Positions 14,407 through 15,573 of a stretch of DNA of 15,573 nt are shown here, in pieces. A model generated the notes under the pieces. The model was not told where the DNA came from. It ran no database searches and was given only the letters and a program-made list of their open reading frames with translations. Within the stretch, counting starts at the first letter, position 1. Every line of letters begins with the position of its first letter. This stretch comes from Burkholderiales bacterium UBA2459 (lineage in GTDB: Bacteria; Pseudomonadota; Gammaproteobacteria; Burkholderiales; Burkholderiaceae_E). The stretch is taken from positions 27,432 through 43,004 of the forward strand of contig DDPV01000012.1 in the NCBI GenBank assembly GCA_002342365.1, written 5' to 3'. Position numbers and translations under genes: made by a program.

Positions 14407-15470
14407 ACGAATTCTTGCAGACAGTCACTACCCAGGGTGAAAGCGCGCTCGGACCGGCCTGGCCGATCGTGTGGAATCTGCTGAAAATCGTCGGCGTGCT
14501 CTTGCCTTTGCTGCTTTGCGTGGCTTACCTCACGCTGTGGGAGCGCAAGCTGCTGGGCTATATGCACATTCGTCATGGACCTAACCGTGTGGGACCGATG
14601 GGATTGTTGCAGCCTATCGCAGACGCCCTCAAGCTGATCGTGAAGGAGGTCGTTACCCCGACTGCTTCAAGCAAAATGCTTTATTTCGTCGGTCCGGTGA
14701 TGACGATCATGCCGGCGATGGCGGCTTGGGCGGTGATTCCTTTTGGCCCTGATGTTGCGCTTGCCAATGTCAACGCCGGACTGTTGTTGTTGCTTGCGAT
14801 CACCTCTTTGGAAGTGTATGGCGTGATCATTGCTGGCTGGGCGTCCAATTCCAAATATGCCTTCCTTGGCGCATTACGTGCCTCAGCGCAAATGGTCTCC
14901 TACGAGCTTGCCATCGGTTTTGCCTTGGTGGTGGTTTTACTGGTGTCGGGCAGTTTGAATCTCACCGATATCGTGGAGAGTCAGGGTCGCGGTTGGGCTG
15001 CTGATATGGGCCTCAACATCCTCTCCTGGAACTGGTTGCCGCTGCTGCCGGTCTTTGTGGTCTACATCATCTCCGGGGTTGCCGAGACCAACCGCCATCC
15101 CTTCGATGTGGTTGAAGGTGAGTCGGAGATCGTCGCAGGCCATATGGTGGAGTACTCCGGCATGGGCTTTGCGGTGTTTTTCCTTGCCGAATACGCCAAC
15201 ATGATTCTGATTTCCTGCATGGCATCGATCATGTTTCTCGGAGGGTGGTACCCGCCGATTGAGGCACTTTCCTTTATCCCTGGCTGGATCTGGCTCGGCA
15301 TCAAGACCTTCTTGGTGGTTTCGTGTTTTATCTGGTTTCGCGCCTCATTTCCGCGTTATCGCTACGACCAGATCATGCGACTTGGCTGGAAAATCTTCAT
15401 CCCGGTGACCCTGGTGTGGTTGGTTGTGGTTGCAGCCTGGATGCAAACCCCCTGGAATATTTGGAAGTGA
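14403..15470 (+). CDS. nuoH: NADH-quinone oxidoreductase subunit H
   Basis: NuoH is the membrane subunit at the base of the peripheral arm that completes the quinone chamber and links quinone reduction to the proton-pumping arm. It has 355 residues and eight predicted membrane helices (about 22-45, 92-113, 122-146, 162-184, 208-227, 253-280, 294-312 and 330-348). Conserved loops are WERKLLGYMHIRHGPNRVGP (46-65), RASAQMVSYE (159-168), ETNRHPFDVVEGESEIVAGH (228-247) and RASFPRYRYDQ (313-323). The start is GTG 14403, whose GTGA overlaps the nuoG stop; no strong ribosome-binding site precedes it, so translation probably depends on coupling to nuoG. The reading frame is intact. Confidence 0.97.
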   Translation: MNEFLQTVTTQGESALGPAWPIVWNLLKIVGVLLPLLLCVAYLTLWERKLLGYMHIRHGPNRVGPMGLLQPIADALKLIVKEVVTPTASSKMLYFVGPVMTIMPAMAAWAVIPFGPDVALANVNAGLLLLLAITSLEVYGVIIAGWASNSKYAFLGALRASAQMVSYELAIGFALVVVLLVSGSLNLTDIVESQGRGWAADMGLNILSWNWLPLLPVFVVYIISGVAETNRHPFDVVEGESEIVAGHMVEYSGMGFAVFFLAEYANMILISCMASIMFLGGWYPPIEALSFIPGWIWLGIKTFLVVSCFIWFRASFPRYRYDQIMRLGWKIFIPVTLVWLVVVAAWMQTPWNIWK

Positions 15471-15481
15471 GGTAAGACGCC

Positions 15482-15573
15482 ATGGCCAGCACATCGCCCA
15501 CCCAAGCGGTCAAAGATTTTTTTCAGAGTTTCATGTTGATCGAACTCTTAAAAGGTTTAAGACTCACCGGCAA
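15482..15573 (+). CDS. nuoI: NADH-quinone oxidoreductase subunit I (5' part, cut by window end)
   Basis: Thirty full codons are visible. They read MASTSPTQAVKDFF, then QSFMLIELLKGLRLTG, matching the amphipathic N-terminus of NuoI, whose family motif is close to ELLKGLRLTG. NuoI carries two [4Fe-4S] clusters (N6a and N6b) between NuoG and NuoB, but the cysteine motifs lie outside the window. GAGG at 15469-15472, overlapping the nuoH stop, lies 9 bases before the ATG. The gap from nuoH is 11 bases. The identification rests on the short N-terminus plus the expected position after nuoH. Confidence 0.9.
   Translation, partial: MASTSPTQAVKDFFQSFMLIELLKGLRLTG

Noticed and set aside
1..15573. CRISPR arrays, insertion sequences, phage genes, toxin-antitoxin or other defence systems
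   Set aside because: No regularly spaced repeats, transposase, integrase or defence-type genes were seen on either strand; the window is almost completely filled by housekeeping genes.

Overview
The window is a run of housekeeping genes from a betaproteobacterium, most likely of the order Burkholderiales. The evidence is gene order and protein character. An ECF-type sigma factor gene diverges from ilvI-ilvH-ilvC. A short-form phosphatidylserine decarboxylase gene (psd) and pssA follow ilvC. The order tpiA-secG-tRNA-Leu-nuoABCDEFGH(I) is also a betaproteobacterial arrangement. The placement comes from recall of family and synteny patterns; no search was run. The DNA is moderately GC-rich with even codon character, and I see no insertion sequence, prophage, integrase, CRISPR array or other accessory cargo.

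Layout. Bases 40-630 (minus strand) encode the sigma factor. A 235-base divergent gap (631-865) must hold the sigma and ilv control regions. All other genes are on the plus strand. Bases 866-4165 carry acetolactate synthase large and small subunits and ketol-acid reductoisomerase, the shared early steps of valine, leucine and isoleucine synthesis. Bases 4183-5689 carry psd and pssA, which make phosphatidylethanolamine from CDP-diacylglycerol and overlap by 8 bases. Bases 5703-7054 carry tpiA (glycolysis) and secG (protein export), overlapping by 13 bases. A complete tRNA-Leu(GAG) gene lies at 7069-7153. From 7208 to the window end is the NADH:quinone oxidoreductase (respiratory complex I) operon, nuoA to nuoH complete and nuoI cut by the window edge.

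How the genes work together. ilvI/H/C form one pathway unit. PssA and Psd catalyse consecutive membrane-lipid steps. NuoE, F and G form the NADH-oxidising electron-input arm, NuoB, C and D (with I) the connecting quinone-reducing arm, and NuoA and H membrane subunits. Genes are tightly packed, with gaps of -13 to 79 bases from ilvI onward, and no convincing rho-independent terminator is visible. Long read-through transcripts are therefore possible, though internal promoters are not excluded.

No undescribed system is evident. The points most worth a second look are: an unusual in-frame insertion of about 30 residues in triosephosphate isomerase; a near-perfect 12-bp hairpin overlapping the nuoF stop codon; a perfect 6-bp inverted repeat containing a -10-like element between tRNA-Leu and nuoA; and the direct pssA-tpiA junction, where related genomes (from memory) have leuA, rpsO and pnp in between.
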